64,000 nt of DNA from Holothuria scabra (GCA_037179385.1 CM074193.1:46033082-46097081); one strand, 5' to 3'; positions 32,819 to 46,200 are shown, counted from the first letter of the stretch. The notes: generated by a model from the sequence alone, not told the origin. Program-made: numbers and translations.

Positions 32819-33118
32819 TACACTTTAAAATCAACTTATTCACTCTCTAACAGAGTGAGAATTAATTCACCCCAAGAATAGTGTCATTCACTCCAAAAAC
32901 AGAGGACTTCAAAACAAGAAGAATGAAACGAGTGTCAACAGGAATCACTCTATTTTTAAAGAGTGGTCCCTGTAGGCACTCCATTAAGAGTGAAGTTTTG
33001 CTCTTTTGGAGTGAATTTCACTCTTCTTGGAGTGAATTTTTGCTCTTTTGGAGTGAACATTTACAGCTTTCACCCTTTTTAGAAGTGAAATTTCCCCCTT
33101 TTTATTTTTGAAGTGTAC
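32819..33118. mobile_element. MITE-like element rich in GGAGTGAA repeats
   Basis: The left end TACACTTTAAAATCAA and the right end TTATTTTTGAAGTGTA are inverse copies with a few mismatches. The interior, especially 32,990-33,070, repeats CTCTT(T/C)TTGGAGTGAATTT three times and carries inverse CACTC copies throughout. Subterminal short repeats of this sort are typical of non-autonomous DNA transposons. Confidence 0.6.
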
Positions 33119-34483
33119 ACTGTTTAGTACTGAAAACAGAGGAATGGGCATAAAGATGCCTCACCAGTAGACACCATTTATCACACACAAGCTGCAATTT
33201 GGACAGGTTTTGAAGCAAATATCGCTCTGTGGAGTTGGAGTCATGCAAGTTATAAAGATAAAGACAACAGAACAGTAACAGCTTATTGTAAAACAATATG
33301 GGATTTGTGCTTGATTTAGCTCACAATCCTTGAAGCAAAGTTTGAATAAAAAGTATCAGATCTGACCTAGAAAAATTGGGAAAGGATTTTGGATTTAAAG
33401 TGGCATAGTGTGACTGGCCCTCCCGGAGTGAGACAGAAATGAAGACATATTACTTACATATTTTATACTAGCATATCTCTTTATTGAAAATATTTTATTA
33501 TAAAACAAATCTTAACTAGTCATATAAGGTCATTTGCACACTTCTTCTAAGATAATACATCTCCTTAAATACTGCCATCGGATTACTACAAATCAAAAGT
33601 ACTGCTGCTTTAACATTAAACCTTTTTTTTTTTTGCAGATCCAACCTAATGATAATAACCAATTCCAAAAAAGTGTCATCACTTAATTGCATGCTCCTTC
33701 ATAAATATCTTATCCTTTCAGGTCAAAATTTAAAGAGGTATGTGCTAAATTTAGTTAGGGTTGTTAGAGACAGATACCCATCATACAAAAATCTGTCAGC
33801 CATTTTTTGAGGATGAAAATAATTTACTCTCTTTTAACATGACATAATTTAATTGATAGATCCCTTTACTACCAATGTTTTGCTTTTTTTTGACTTCATA
33901 ATAAGTGTCTGTTCCTTTCAAACTGAAGGAATTCAGAAACAAAGACCACTGCTAAGGGGAGAGTCATTTTTCTAACCAGCCAGTATATGCAGGTGGACAA
34001 AGGAAATACGTAAGTGACTTGGCCATAACTGCCAGTTAGATAAATGACTCTGCCGTAAGTTATTACTTTGAAGTGCTGCTTCTCTACAGACAACAAAATC
34101 CAATAAAAATTTTAAGTTAAAAGACTGTCCACTAATGTTTGACCAATATCAGTTCTTTGTTTCGATACAATCATAATGCCTAGACACATTATTCAAGCCT
34201 AACAAATTAAAGCTACATTTTGGTAAATTGTCTGCAGTTATAACTTGATGACAGGCTATCTCTAAAGCACACAAGAAAATTTTGGCGGAAAACACCTCCC
34301 AGATTACTGGACAAGGCACTTCCCAGGTGCTGCTAACCACACATTTGTAAGGGAAACACTGGTAATATTGTACACAAAAAGCACACTAAAAATATCAAAA
34401 ATATGTGACGGGGCAGTTGCCACCGTTGACTCTGCACCTTAGAAAATCCCTGCTTGAAGCAGTCAGGATGAAAGTAATGTTGA
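33119..34483. other. No gene or recognised repeat
   Basis: AT-rich; only short frames. No exon or transposon ends recognised. Confidence 0.5.
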
Positions 34484-34491
34484 AACCATGC

Positions 34492-34676
34492 CAGTGTTGT
34501 AATCGAGTCACTAGATTAGTGACTCAAGTCACCAGTTTTCAAACTTTTAAGTAACTCGAGTCAAGTCATTGACTTGAGTCACTGTACTATTTCAATGGGG
34601 GATATACTCCTGAATTCTATTGAGTCACTATCATTTTGAGAGGAAGTGACTCGAGTCGTGATTTGTTACAACACTG
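34492..34676. mobile_element. hAT-type MITE, 185 bp, with exact 8-bp target duplication
   Basis: It starts CAGTGTTGTAA and ends TTACAACACTG, an 11-bp perfect terminal inverted repeat of hAT style. The flanks are AACCATGC on both sides (34,484-34,491 and 34,677-34,684). The interior repeats GAGTCA/TGACTC in both orientations at least ten times, including CTCGAGTCAAG and GACTTGAGTCAC. No coding capacity. Confidence 0.92.
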
Positions 34677-34684
34677 AACCATGC

Positions 34685-35158
34685 ATGTGAAAATTACAAC
34701 TTTAAATATAATTAATTAAGGGAAGCATTTGAGCAGTTCCTCTACCCTTAACACATCAGTACGCTTAATCCTTTACCGTTTCTTTAAAACCTGTAGCATA
34801 TTAATAAGTAACAGTATGTGTGTACATACACAATAAATAAAAAAAAAAATTTCCCTGGGAAAAAGATATTGACATATTATTTGTTGTTTGTTTAGAAGTT
34901 AACAATTGTTTTGTCCTCATATAACATGTCTAAACATTTCTACTTGAGTAATCTTATGTATTTTCTTGTCACATAACTTATAAATTGATAACAATATTAG
35001 TTCACATTTTTTTTGTTTATCAGCCAATAGGTATTAACTTAGAAAGAACTTTATCCTTTCATTGATAAAACTCCTAAGTATATCAAGTAGTGGATCATGA
35101 TTGACATATGTAACCATGACAACTTGACTGAACAATCTTGTCTGGATTTTAAATCAGT
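34685..35158. other. No gene or recognised repeat
   Basis: AT-rich non-coding sequence with a poly-A run near 34,840. Confidence 0.5.
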
Positions 35159-35398
35159 GCATGGGCAAGTGGTTACAGTATCTGACTTGTAGTCAGGAGG
35201 TCTGGAGTTCAACTCCTGGCTGGGTCATAGCAAAGACTCTAAAAAGGGAACCTATTGCCATTGTGCCTGGTGCTCAGCACAAGCAATGAAGTAGGGAAAA
35301 CAAGCCAAAGAACCACAACTGAGATGAAGGCCATGGGCAGCTCTACTTAAACCAATTGGTTGGAAACTGAGCCTTTGAACCTTATCTAACCTGCTTCA
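35159..35398 (+). mobile_element. tRNA-derived SINE, Ser/Leu-like head
   Basis: GGGCAAGTGGTTACAGTATC and GGAGTTCAACTCCTGGC form the tRNA-like head. The shared body follows (GTGCCTGGTGCTCAGCAC, GAAAACAAGCCA, AACCAATTGGTTGGAAACTG). Same type as 11,526. Confidence 0.8.
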
Positions 35399-35629
35399 CT
35401 GTTTCATTAACATTAGCACATTTGGGCCATCATCCCACCCCCTGCTCCCACCTGCCTGGAAACCATTTCTTTCCCCTGTGTCCAACAGTCCATTGTCTGG
35501 CTATGAGGCCTGCACAACTTTGGTTTGTATTATGGCTGACACATGTCTGGCAATGCAGTGATAAAATTTTAAGTACCTATCAAATTTTATGAATGAACAA
35601 ATATACATAAACCTCACACGTATCCAAAT

Positions 35630-36235
35630 ACCCTTACAACTCACCCAACCTACTTACTTCAAGCCCCTCGAACAGCTCCCTAAAGTCACCCTTATCCACA
35701 CAAAATCCTACTTTACTGCTTCGATCCACTCCCTGATGAGCACTAAAGGCCTTCATGTGTAATCAGAACACTATCAGTTCATGCTGTGTACTACGAGCTA
35801 CTGTGCATTTTTTTAAATTAGATGTCAATAAAAGAGCTGTACCAATTGAGAATTTTGGTAGACTCCAGGTAAAAATGTACTTTGTTGTGGTGATTGATTG
35901 CCTTTACGTCCTCCATATCTCTCAAACCAAACTTAAAGGGCCATACCTCTCACCCCAAACTACAATTTGGTATGGGGGTACCAAAATTCTCAATTGGCTC
36001 AGCTCTTTGATTGACAGCTAATTCAAACAATGCAGAGTACCAAAGCTTATATTACACAGCATAAATGTTTTGATTATATAAATTGATTTTTTCTTTACTC
36101 ACCTTGAAGCAATAAACTGAGATTGTATCTGGATGAGGATGAATGTCAGACAATTGTGGGAGGGGCTTAAGTAAGAAGGTTAGGAGAATTGCTACTGTTT
36201 AGGGGGAGAGAACTGGGCCTTTAAACAACTGTAAG
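35630..36235. mobile_element. About 600-bp palindromic MITE
   Basis: The left part has CAACCTACTTACTTCAAGCC and the right part the inverse (GGGGCTTAAGTAAGAAGGTT). Closer to the centre, CAAAAGAGCTGTACCAATTG is mirrored by CAATTGGCTCAGCTCTTTGA. It is therefore a foldback element. Partial copies lie at 4,935-5,270 and 56,590-56,890. The 88-residue open frame inside is not a gene. Confidence 0.7.
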
Positions 36236-37404
36236 GTATTGATCATTCAATTGTATAAAACAAACAACATCAACAGATACAACCTTGAGTAATATGTTTG
36301 CAATACCGTAGATGACTTTTCTTTAACGTGTTATACAATAAAATCACTTTCAAAGGGTGTGAATTTTTCAACATATTACACATAAAAGTAAATGCACTTT
36401 TAGCTTCATTGAATTTAATTTTGCTGAGCCAAACCGTGTATCAACTTTTCCTTTCTAAACCATTCAAAAATCTCACATAATAAGTTAAAGTTAAGTTTTT
36501 ATCTCAAAGTAATATCAGCTGGATAGTTTTACTGTTCCTTTGCAGCATATTAAAACATTAGCACATGAAATGACATCAGATAATGATATCTTAGCAACCA
36601 TGAGATCAACTGTATGGAAAAAGTTTACAGCTAAAAACAAATTCCTTCAAAACACTTGCAAGCTCAACAAAATTTAGGAAATGTTTCACTTGCTTTCTAA
36701 CAGCATCAATACTTACTACATTGAAAACTTAAATATTGTGTAATACAGGGTGTGAGAATTATATGCAAGTAAACTAATGGTCAAGCAATGATGGACTATG
36801 AATTATTACAGGATAATGCCCTATTGGAGCGATGCATGTGAGTGGTGCATGACAGCACAGTCTGAGTGCATCCAGCAACAGCATTAATCCCGGGACTGCA
36901 TTTATTCTGAGTTAATACACAGTTCCATAGTTGTCTAACCTTGTTCATTTATACACAACAGTATTGTGATTTAAAGATGGTAAACAAATTAATTTTGTTA
37001 GTAAACAACCACATTTAAACAACAAAACACTGGGTAAAAGTGACTAGTCTTTCCATGAGTGCATTTATTTATGATGGTGAGAATACACCAGGATAAGGCA
37101 TGGTCACATGACCATAATGGACCAACAGGATAAAAGTTGAGGATATTACAAAGTATGAGCAAATATCCCATATTTATATATGAATATTTATAAAAATTTA
37201 TAAAACAGATCTGCTGAATCTACTGTAGTAAAGTAATGTCTACCGAAAGGCAAAATATAAATTTTATTAATATTTTGCTTGTGTTATTTCAGTAACTTTT
37301 CACTCATGTTAAATTTTACCTAGAATGTTCCAAATTTGTCCAACTTGGATGCCAAAACACCAAGTCCAAGTCCCTGGAAATTATTCTGACCTGGTGGCTA
37401 CTGC
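36236..37404. other. No gene or recognised repeat
   Basis: AT-rich sequence downstream of the FIG4 stop codon. It could contain distal 3' UTR of FIG4. TTTATT (AATAAA on the minus strand) occurs near 37,066 and 37,263, but none can be assigned as the poly(A) signal. Confidence 0.4.
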
Positions 37405-37630
37405 AAAACTTCAGAACTTGAACTTTGCTGCATAAGAGTGTGATAGCACACCACACCTCTCTTCAAATTACTGTGAGCAACATGACATTATACACACCTA
37501 AATGAATAAGGGAGCCCATATAAATCTATTAAAGTTCAACAAAACCGCACTCCTACTACATTCCTACCAAATTTTCTGAAGAGTGTGATTTTTAGCACAC
37601 CTGCAAAAATTTAAAACTCAAGGCCGGAAA
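37405..37630. mobile_element. Second copy of the GGCCTTGA MITE
   Basis: Diverged copy of 1,121-1,342. Shared blocks include AGAGTGTGAT(A/T), ATAAATCTATTAAAGTTCAA, AGTGTGATTTTTAGC and the terminal AAAACTCAAGGCC. The left end is less well preserved. Confidence 0.55.
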
Positions 37631-38092
37631 ACTTAATACTTGAGTAGAAGACAATAATTTTTCATATTATGGGTGAGAGCATCCTTCCATATTACAAATG
37701 AAAATGTGAACAAAATGTGAACAAAATGTGAACATTTTCATAACTTTTTTTGACTTAACATTATTTCCATGAATTTTCTAGACCTTGATATAATTTTTCA
37801 AATTTCTGTGACTTTTCCAGGTATTCAATCCTGTTAAAGCTTTTAAAATTGTCCACCTTGGAAGCTTGGTCTCCTAGCTCAAAGATAGGTACAGGTGGTA
37901 TAATAATTTGCAGTTTACTGACACTGTTGAAAAAGCCTAGCACACCATACCTGTAGCATAAGATGACTATACCACTGAGCCAATTTAATCCATGGCTACA
38001 CCATAATGATGACACCATGATAATACCAAAGAGGTACCCTACTGGAGATGCCAAACCATGAAGATGCCCTGCAGCAAAACCTTCATATAGGA

Positions 38093-38255
38093 TTAAAACT
38101 CCCTCATGTATTCCACGTATGTCGAACGATTATTCATAACTCCACCAAGGGTTCCCCTCCTGATATATGATTCATATTCTGTTTGGCAGTCTGGGTCCAC
38201 CATTGGTGGTATTACTTCATAGATGGAGTCTGAAGATAACTGGCTAAGAGGTGAC
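38093..38255 (-). CDS. fig4: FIG4 terminal exon with stop codon
   Basis: 163 bp encoding [46 protein letters not shown] and then TAA (38,093-38,095). It matches the conserved FIG4 C-terminus (SIYEV.PP.V..., YREYIRNRYL). Acceptor TTCTCCAAG. The preceding intron is 5.4 kb and contains a nested repeat cluster. Confidence 0.95.
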
Positions 38256-40172
38256 CTTGGAGAAAAGGCAAAAAGTTAGTCATCATTTTATGCATCTATA
38301 ACCTGAAGAAATAAGTCCCTGTAAATGTAATAAAGGCAACTTCTAACCCTAAAATGATCACATAATCAAAATTTGAACTTGAAATTGGTTAAAAACTCAG
38401 AGAATATAAATAATAATTTCCCCACAGTCAGACTTTGAGATAAAAATTTCTGAATCATTCCAAAATTCACAGTGGCAGCAGTATTTTTTCAAGTTTTTGG
38501 TACGATCAAGTAGGAGTCAAACATTGGTATGTTAATAGGGATATGCTAACATTGCCCTTCCTCTTACAAAATATTAACAAAATAAGCAAGTTTAGTAATT
38601 CGATGGTGCATAGAATTGTGGAGCAAAGCATGGGATACACAAACCCAATTTCAGCACGCAGTGTAAGTCATTCTCATGCTTATGTGCAGTATAGGTGGAC
38701 AAAACCAAATCTAAGTGTCTAGCCAACCTTAATGAAGATAGGTGTCTCAGTCCTACTTTATGGCAGATCCAAATGCAAATTTTCACACCAAAAAGACAAT
38801 TCAGACACAGTTCACAGCGCAAAACTACACTTTTGATCCCTAATTATGTTATGCATAGATCTGAAAGACTAGTGTCACACAATTTTCAAAGCTGCGTGTT
38901 TGGTCTAACAGTAAGAGCATCCGCCCTCTCACATGGATAGCCTTGGTTCTATTCCCAGGTCGAGTCATACCAAAGACTATAACCAGAAAGCCAAAAGGCT
39001 TAGTGATTCCTTGCAGCTGAAATGTAAGGCATTTTTTCACATTGACATTGCTTTGCAATGTTTTTCAATTAACAGGGTTCCAAAATGTGCCCACAAAGTA
39101 AACATGCAAGGCATCCAGTCTTCCTACATTGAGATCCCCCTTGCCCGTTGTAAACCAAATGACATTTGACCTCCACCAAAAACTTCTGGGACCATGTATT
39201 CACTATGTGCCATCTACATGACAAGTTACAGGACCCTACAAGTGACCTTTCTTGAAAGACTGTGCAGGAAAGCTTGTCAGGCTTTGAACATGCTAACTCC
39301 AAATGAACTTTGACCTTTGGGAAAATCAATAGGGATCATCTACTCAATATGACCAATCCACACATCAAATATGAGCACAGTCACATGTATCGTTCTTAAG
39401 ATATAGTGTTAACGAAGTTTTGACCTTTTGACCTCTCATAAACCCAAATGACCTTTGAACTCCACCAAAAACAATAGGGATCATCTACTCAATATGGCCA
39501 ACACACTCGCCAAATATGAGCACAGTCACATGTACCGTTCTTGACATATTGTGTTTACGAAGTTTTGACCTTTTGACCTCTTGTGACCCCAAATGACCTT
39601 TGACCTCCACCAAAAACAATAAGGATCATCTACTCAATATGGCCAATGCACACATCGAATATGAGATTAGTCACACTTACTGTTCTTGAGATAGCGTGTT
39701 TACAAGCAATTTCTAAGGAATTTACCTATTGACCTCTCTTAACTCCAAATGACCTTTGACCTCCACGAAAATCGATAGGTATTATCTAATCAATATGACC
39801 AACCCACACACCAAATATGAGCACAGTCACATGTACCGTTCTCGAGATATCATGTTTACGAAGTTTTGACCTTTTGACCTCTCGTGACCCCAAATGACCT
39901 TTGATCTCCACCAAAAACTACAGGGATCATCTACTCAGTATGGCCAATGCACACACCAAATATGAGATTAGTCACAGTTACTCTTCTTGAGATACCATGT
40001 TTACAAGCAATTTCTAAGGAACTTACCTATTGACCTCTCGTGACCCCAAATGACCTTCGACCTCCACGAAAATTGATAGGGATCATCTACTCGATATGAC
40101 CAACCCACACACCAAATATGAGCATAGTCACATGTACTGTTCTTGAGATATCGTGTTTACAAGCCAAAGCGT

Positions 40173-40205
<33 letters not shown>

Positions 40206-43200
40206 GACATCACTATCACATAGATTCCTTGCCTGCCTTCGGCAAGAAATCAAAAATGGAACCTACTGCCATTGTGCATGATGTTCTGCATAAGCAGTGG
40301 AGTAGGGAAAACAAGCCAGTGAGCCACAACTGGGAAAAAGGCCATGGCTGGCTTGTCTTGAAACAGTACATGAATCCGGACAGCCTGTGATGGGCTGATT
40401 TCAGTCAGCCATAACTGGGGTCCGTCACCTTTAAATCTTTCGATTTCCTTGCTTACATCTGTCATGGATGGTTGTACACTAATTTGTTTGTTGAATTCTC
40501 CAATTTCACTAAATATCAGGGTTGGAAATTCATGTAAACAATAAATAAAGACGATTTTAGGCTGATGGACCCCACTAATGGCGGCCTACAGTCCCTAAAA
40601 AAAAGCGCTAATTGGATTTGTCTATAGGTTAGAAACTGGGCCATGAAACTCTATCCACTTAACGTCACACAATTTCCATATAAACTCAACTTTTTTGCAA
40701 CTTGGGATTGGCTTGTTTATCCCAACAATTTGGAAGATGTGCACAGGTTCATAGCTACCAAAACGAGTTATTAAACTGGCTTACTGAATTTTGGGAAGAA
40801 ACTATATATTATGGAAGCAAAAACTGATGAATGTTTCATTCCAAGTTGTTTCAGCAGAAATATAAAGTGAGTACAGAAACCAATTTATAAATTTAACCCT
40901 TTAACTTCCAAAACATGCTCTCTTGTCCATCCCTCCTTACAGCTTTTCTAGCTTTTAGAACGAACAATCCTACAGGCTTTCTTTTGTGAACTTTTACCAG
41001 CTTCAATTGAATAAGTAGGTCAATTTAAGAATGTAATCTCGCAAAAAGAGGATACATGAATTTCATTTCATGAAAAAGTTGATTGCTGTCATAACATTAT
41101 GACAAATAAACCATTTGAATCTGATTAATTTGATTTGTAATGCAACATCCTACATACTTTGTTCTACATAACACTCGATGATTATTTTTATTTAACAATA
41201 TTTATTCAAAGGTACATGATGTATATCCTGAGGCATGAATTATTAAAACAATAATTGCAAGGTAACCAAGTCACTTGTAGGAAAATATTTGGAAAATGTA
41301 AATGCATTTTTTGTGGTTTGATTTGTTGCATAATATTTATACAAACGTAACCCATATTGGAACATTTTCCTTCTGAAATTCCTTTTCACGTTTATTTATG
41401 CTCTATGCTGAGATAAAAAAACAAATAAATGAGATAAAACTTGTTGAATAAGTGTAATAAGGGTATATGATGAAGGCTGAATTGTTGGACAGTGTCTGAG
41501 CCATTTTCTTTGGAAGATGGGCACTGTTTAACAAGAAGTTGCCTAACTGGCTAACGATAGCCTGAATCCCTAACCTAATCCCTAACCCGAACAAAGAATA
41601 CAATTGATACATTACAATTGCAACAGCCAATGGATAAACACCTTGTTAAACAGTGAGTATCTAGCATTGTCTTTGTACTCTTTGTTGGAGCATTTTAAAC
41701 AATATTTCCCTTTAACATGCAACTATAGAGATATGACTATCAAGACATAGAGGAACCTGGCAGCCAATTCATGGGGAGATATTGTGGGTGGACCACCAGC
41801 CTTAACTGCAGTAATAATTTTGATAACCAATACCACAGATGGCTACAAAAAATCCAAAACCTCAACACAAGCAAATAAATTACAAGTTTTAAACTTTAAT
41901 ACAACAGGGGTGTAAATCTGGTGTGCAGATCTGGGGGGGGGCATAAAGTCTCTAAAGCTAGAACCTCAGATACTGTCTGTAACTGAACTTGTGTATAAGC
42001 AATCCACCCACACGGATGTGAGCACACACCAATACACACACAGACAAACATCCATACATACTTACAATGACATGCATATACACAAAACACAGATGGTGCA
42101 TTCTAAATGCATTAGTATGACTTTAAACTAGGTTTAAATTGAAATCTTCTCAAAAGTCCTACTATTAACTACCTACTATGCATGTGGTAGATTCATGCGC
42201 ATATCACACTAGCTGACATATAAGCTGTTGGAAGTTTTTGGTGTGACTAGCAATGTATGCCGACCTGTTTCTTCTTAAGAGAAGCACTTTTTGAACGGTG
42301 ACAACATATGTATATTAATATCCACTTGTTGATCTCTACTGCCCCCCCCCCCCCAACTACACACTGAGCTATCATGAAGGGTATGACAATGGACGATATC
42401 AACTAAGGTACACTCTAGCCTTCTGTGCAACTTTATTGCAATATGACATTTTTATATCTTAATATAGAGCGGTGAAAGTGAGTGTGCCAGGAGGGGGGGA
42501 GGTTCATTACTGCCAAACCCCCAGTCCAAATTGGTGCTGCCCTTGGCCAAAGTTACAGGTTGGTACAGGGGGACAAAACTTGCTAAGGTCCTTACAGTGT
42601 TACAACCTGAAGGGTAATGAAGACTATTTAATCATGTAGTTAGTTAGTAAGATAGAGTTTTACGGCCCCGTTTCCAACCTATTGGTTCAAGTTGAGCCGG
42701 CCACGGCCTTTTTTCCAGTTGTGGCTCACTTCATTCACGAAAGTTGGAACATTGCTGTAAAGAAATCCTCTTCTTAAGTAAGTTACCAAGATACTGACAT
42801 CTCTTTTTATTTTTATGAAAATGAAAAAGGGGGGATTTGACCCTTCCTTTATATCCTCCCTTTGTCCTCCTTGACAGAAACCATGCCAAAGCATCAAATT
42901 TCACTTTACACTTAAGTTTACTTACAGACAGTGGCATAGCCACAGGGGGAGGGGGGTTGGAGGTTAGAACCCCCCATGACCCAACCTTGCAATGCAAAAA
43001 ACACCTGAAATAGCAGTTTTTTCTCTTTATCCTTAGACTTTTCCCTCATGTCATGCCCCCATCACCCCCCTCCATCATGACACAATCCTGGCTACGCGCC
43101 TGCTAACAGAGTACAGTACTTTACAATCTTATAACACCAAATGTGTAATCTGTTCGATCAATATCAGGAACAGTTTCCACATTTACTCTGGAGATACTTG

Positions 43201-46200
43201 TAGAGATTATTTGATGAGATTTAGAATGATACATGAGCCATCAATGTAGGGTATATCAAGGAAAGTTATCAAAGAAGCCATTTTTCACAAATTTTGACAT
43301 TCTATAAGATACAATTCTGAAGAAATTAACATTCTCATTCACCAATTTGTCCATAAATTTTAGAATAATTATCACACCTAATGTATTTTTGGCAAATTTT
43401 TTAATGAGTTTCTAGATTTTCATGCACAAATTATTGATGAAAAAACATAGAAGAATTATGGTAATAGCAAGTAAGAAATAAAATTTCATAATGACACAAT
43501 TTCCCCAAAATTTTTGGGATTCAATTGCACTTTTCTTGTAACTGCATTTTGAGACGTGTCCCTGGTTTTGAGAGAATGGGTCAAAAATGTGATGTGTACT
43601 TAATCAGGAGAATCACTTACAGTTTAGTAGAGTTCATTGCACTTTGTTGAATGATAGCACCACTCTTTGATTTCACCTTCTTGATATCACCAGCAGATGT
43701 TGCTCCCAGAGCGAAATACCTGAAAATTAGGTTAAACAATTCCCAAGTAACTGGATAATACTGTCAAATAATCCTTAAAAATCTACGAATAATTCTGCCA
43801 TATGACCATTACTTTGAAAGCTTAAAGGAAAAAACTTCTTCAGTTATGACAGTTCTAATTTCCCTAATTGGGCAAAATCAGTGGCCCCAGACTTATTTGA
43901 AAACAATGTCAAATTTCACAGATTTCCTCTTATTTCTCTTTCAAGTATCTTTCATGATATTTCAAAACATAGATAATGCATATTCAGAGTAATTAAAGCA
44001 GTGACGCTTTGTAAATTGCACTGGATGAGTGAGAAAAGTGCTGTCACATGATTCCCAAAAGCCAATCATGAATAAGATAGTCTATATTTTTTTCCTTGAA
44101 TAGTTTCTGGCATTCATGAGTTGGTTAGTTAGTTAGTTAGGTGAGATTTAACAACACACCAACACGAAAGTGTTATATATATAGTGTCAGTCAACTCGAT
44201 AAAAAAGGTCCAAAGCTAAAATTTGTTTTCAAGTATTGTTCAGGTTCAAGTTTAGTTTCCCTTTGGTTGTCTCTTGCAACAGGCGGGATATTCTACAACC
44301 CCCAGCCCACAGAGGGCAGCATTCATAAGACTGGGAGGATTCTTCCCCAGTCAATTTGGACATCAATTTTGGCAATTGGAGGAAAATTTGCCTCTATTGT
44401 ACATGACAGTATAGGGACAATTGTGGGAAATTTAATTCACTTCCAAGGCAATAATTTTACTCCCTTCCAAGAAAATAAACATTTTTTCCAGCCATGACCT
44501 TCTAGTCAATCCCAAAACTGTGTTAAGATCTTTCTTGTGGAAACACAACTGCAGTTTATTGCAGGTGGCCATATTCTGGTGAACACACCTGTAATGCTAT
44601 ACAATATTACATAAATCAGAACACTGCATACTTTGTAATGCGAGCTAATGAATGCTCTCTGTTTATGTCCTCAAAGAGAAATCACGGATTGAATATAGTT
44701 GGAAGGATGAGTTTGTAATTTTCACTTAAGATGATGTTGGTGAAGAAAGCAATTTTCCTGTTAACGACTTTTCATGCCTCCTTCAGTCCCACTCCAAAAT
44801 AATGTTCTCTTCTACCATTTCTGAGATTTCAAGATTTCTGATTATTTATGAAAGTCCACGATATATGGTCATAATTTTTAAAATTCAGAAGTGTCAATTG
44901 TTATAGGATGGTACTTTAGGGATTAACATAAATAAGTGCTGAAAAATTTTTCAGAGACTAAAAACAATGGAAAGAGATTATCTAAATTTTTACCTTTCAT
45001 ACAACAAAGCATCTTCCCTGGAGGGTTCTGCCAATTCCATGCCGTAGGTTTGCTTCATTGTTGGAAATAAATCCTGCAAATATCAAAAGGGAAAGGAGAT
45101 TTCTATATCAATGTGAAAGTAACATTCATTGGCTTTACATTCATGTATGAGTAAGTACTAATTGACAAACAATTTCGTAATTATTATACATTTTCTTATG
45201 TTTCATTAAAGGGAAAATGCAGTCCCATTAGTCTGAATAAGAGTACACCACCATCCTAATTCAGCAATGGCTCCTTTCCATCATGTAACAATAATGCTTT
45301 TTCTTCTTTTAAGTCATGCAGAATAGCTCCTCAGCTTATCATCAACATTCAATGATTTTTACACAGAGATTTTGCACAGAATTTTACACAGAATTTCAAC
45401 ACTGATCCACAATTCTGCTGTCATCTGTATTCCAAACTGTAAATTCTTGCTTTACTAACAGCAGAGTTCTAGCCATGCCTCTCAGAGATGGCCAGCTGTA
45501 GCTGGCATTGACATTACTGACCCACATGAAGAACACATATTGCCAGATGACAGTCTACAAACACTGCCCTTTGACAAAAACCAAACTTGCAAAATAACTT
45601 GTTTGCAAACACCATGATATGGGTCAATGCAACAAACTCAGTAACAAAATACCAAGAAAGATAGTACCATTCTTCATCAGAGCAAATCTATCTGCAGAAA
45701 AATCCAAAGACAGTACCTTTTTACTTAGAACCCTCCCCTAGAAGGATGGCATTTATTCTAAACTGGCAAAGTAATGCAGCCATCAATATGGCAAAATCCT
45801 GGTTTAAGAGTGACAGAAACCTCACCCTCATTGTTAGGACAGAATCTGAGAAGAATTTTGCTGCCTCACTGGCAGATGTTTCCCCCGAGGAATCATCGCT
45901 AGTGGTAGATCCATCATCAGAGGATGAAACATCTTGAGGAGTCTTGTCTTTGGTGAATGGTAGGTGGAATATGCTTTGAGGACTGCAAAAAACGGGAAAA
46001 AATTACACTCTTAGATTACATATAAGATGAATGAAGCAATGTTACATGAAATATGATACTGACAAAAACAGAGATAAGATCATATCTGTAATCTAGTCAG
46101 CATCATACTAGCATTATAGACTCATTAATCTTTACAAATAAATTGCATCACAGGGGCTTAATTGACAACAGATTTGATGAGCTGAGCTTGTCACAATGAA

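Larger units (their letters stand above)
38256..43620 (-). other. fig4: Last FIG4 intron (5.4 kb)
   Basis: Bounded by the terminal exon and exon 10. It holds a SINE interrupted by a TGACC-array element and an M1 MITE (38,893-40,672), a MITE at 41,522-41,655, a SINE fragment (42,628-42,733) and a MITE (42,928-43,108). The rest, including 38,256-38,890 and 40,673-41,520, shows no gene. Confidence 0.85.

Noticed and set aside
37761..38054. 97-residue minus-strand frame just downstream of FIG4
   Set aside because: It lies after the FIG4 stop codon in the 3' flank and matches nothing I recognise.
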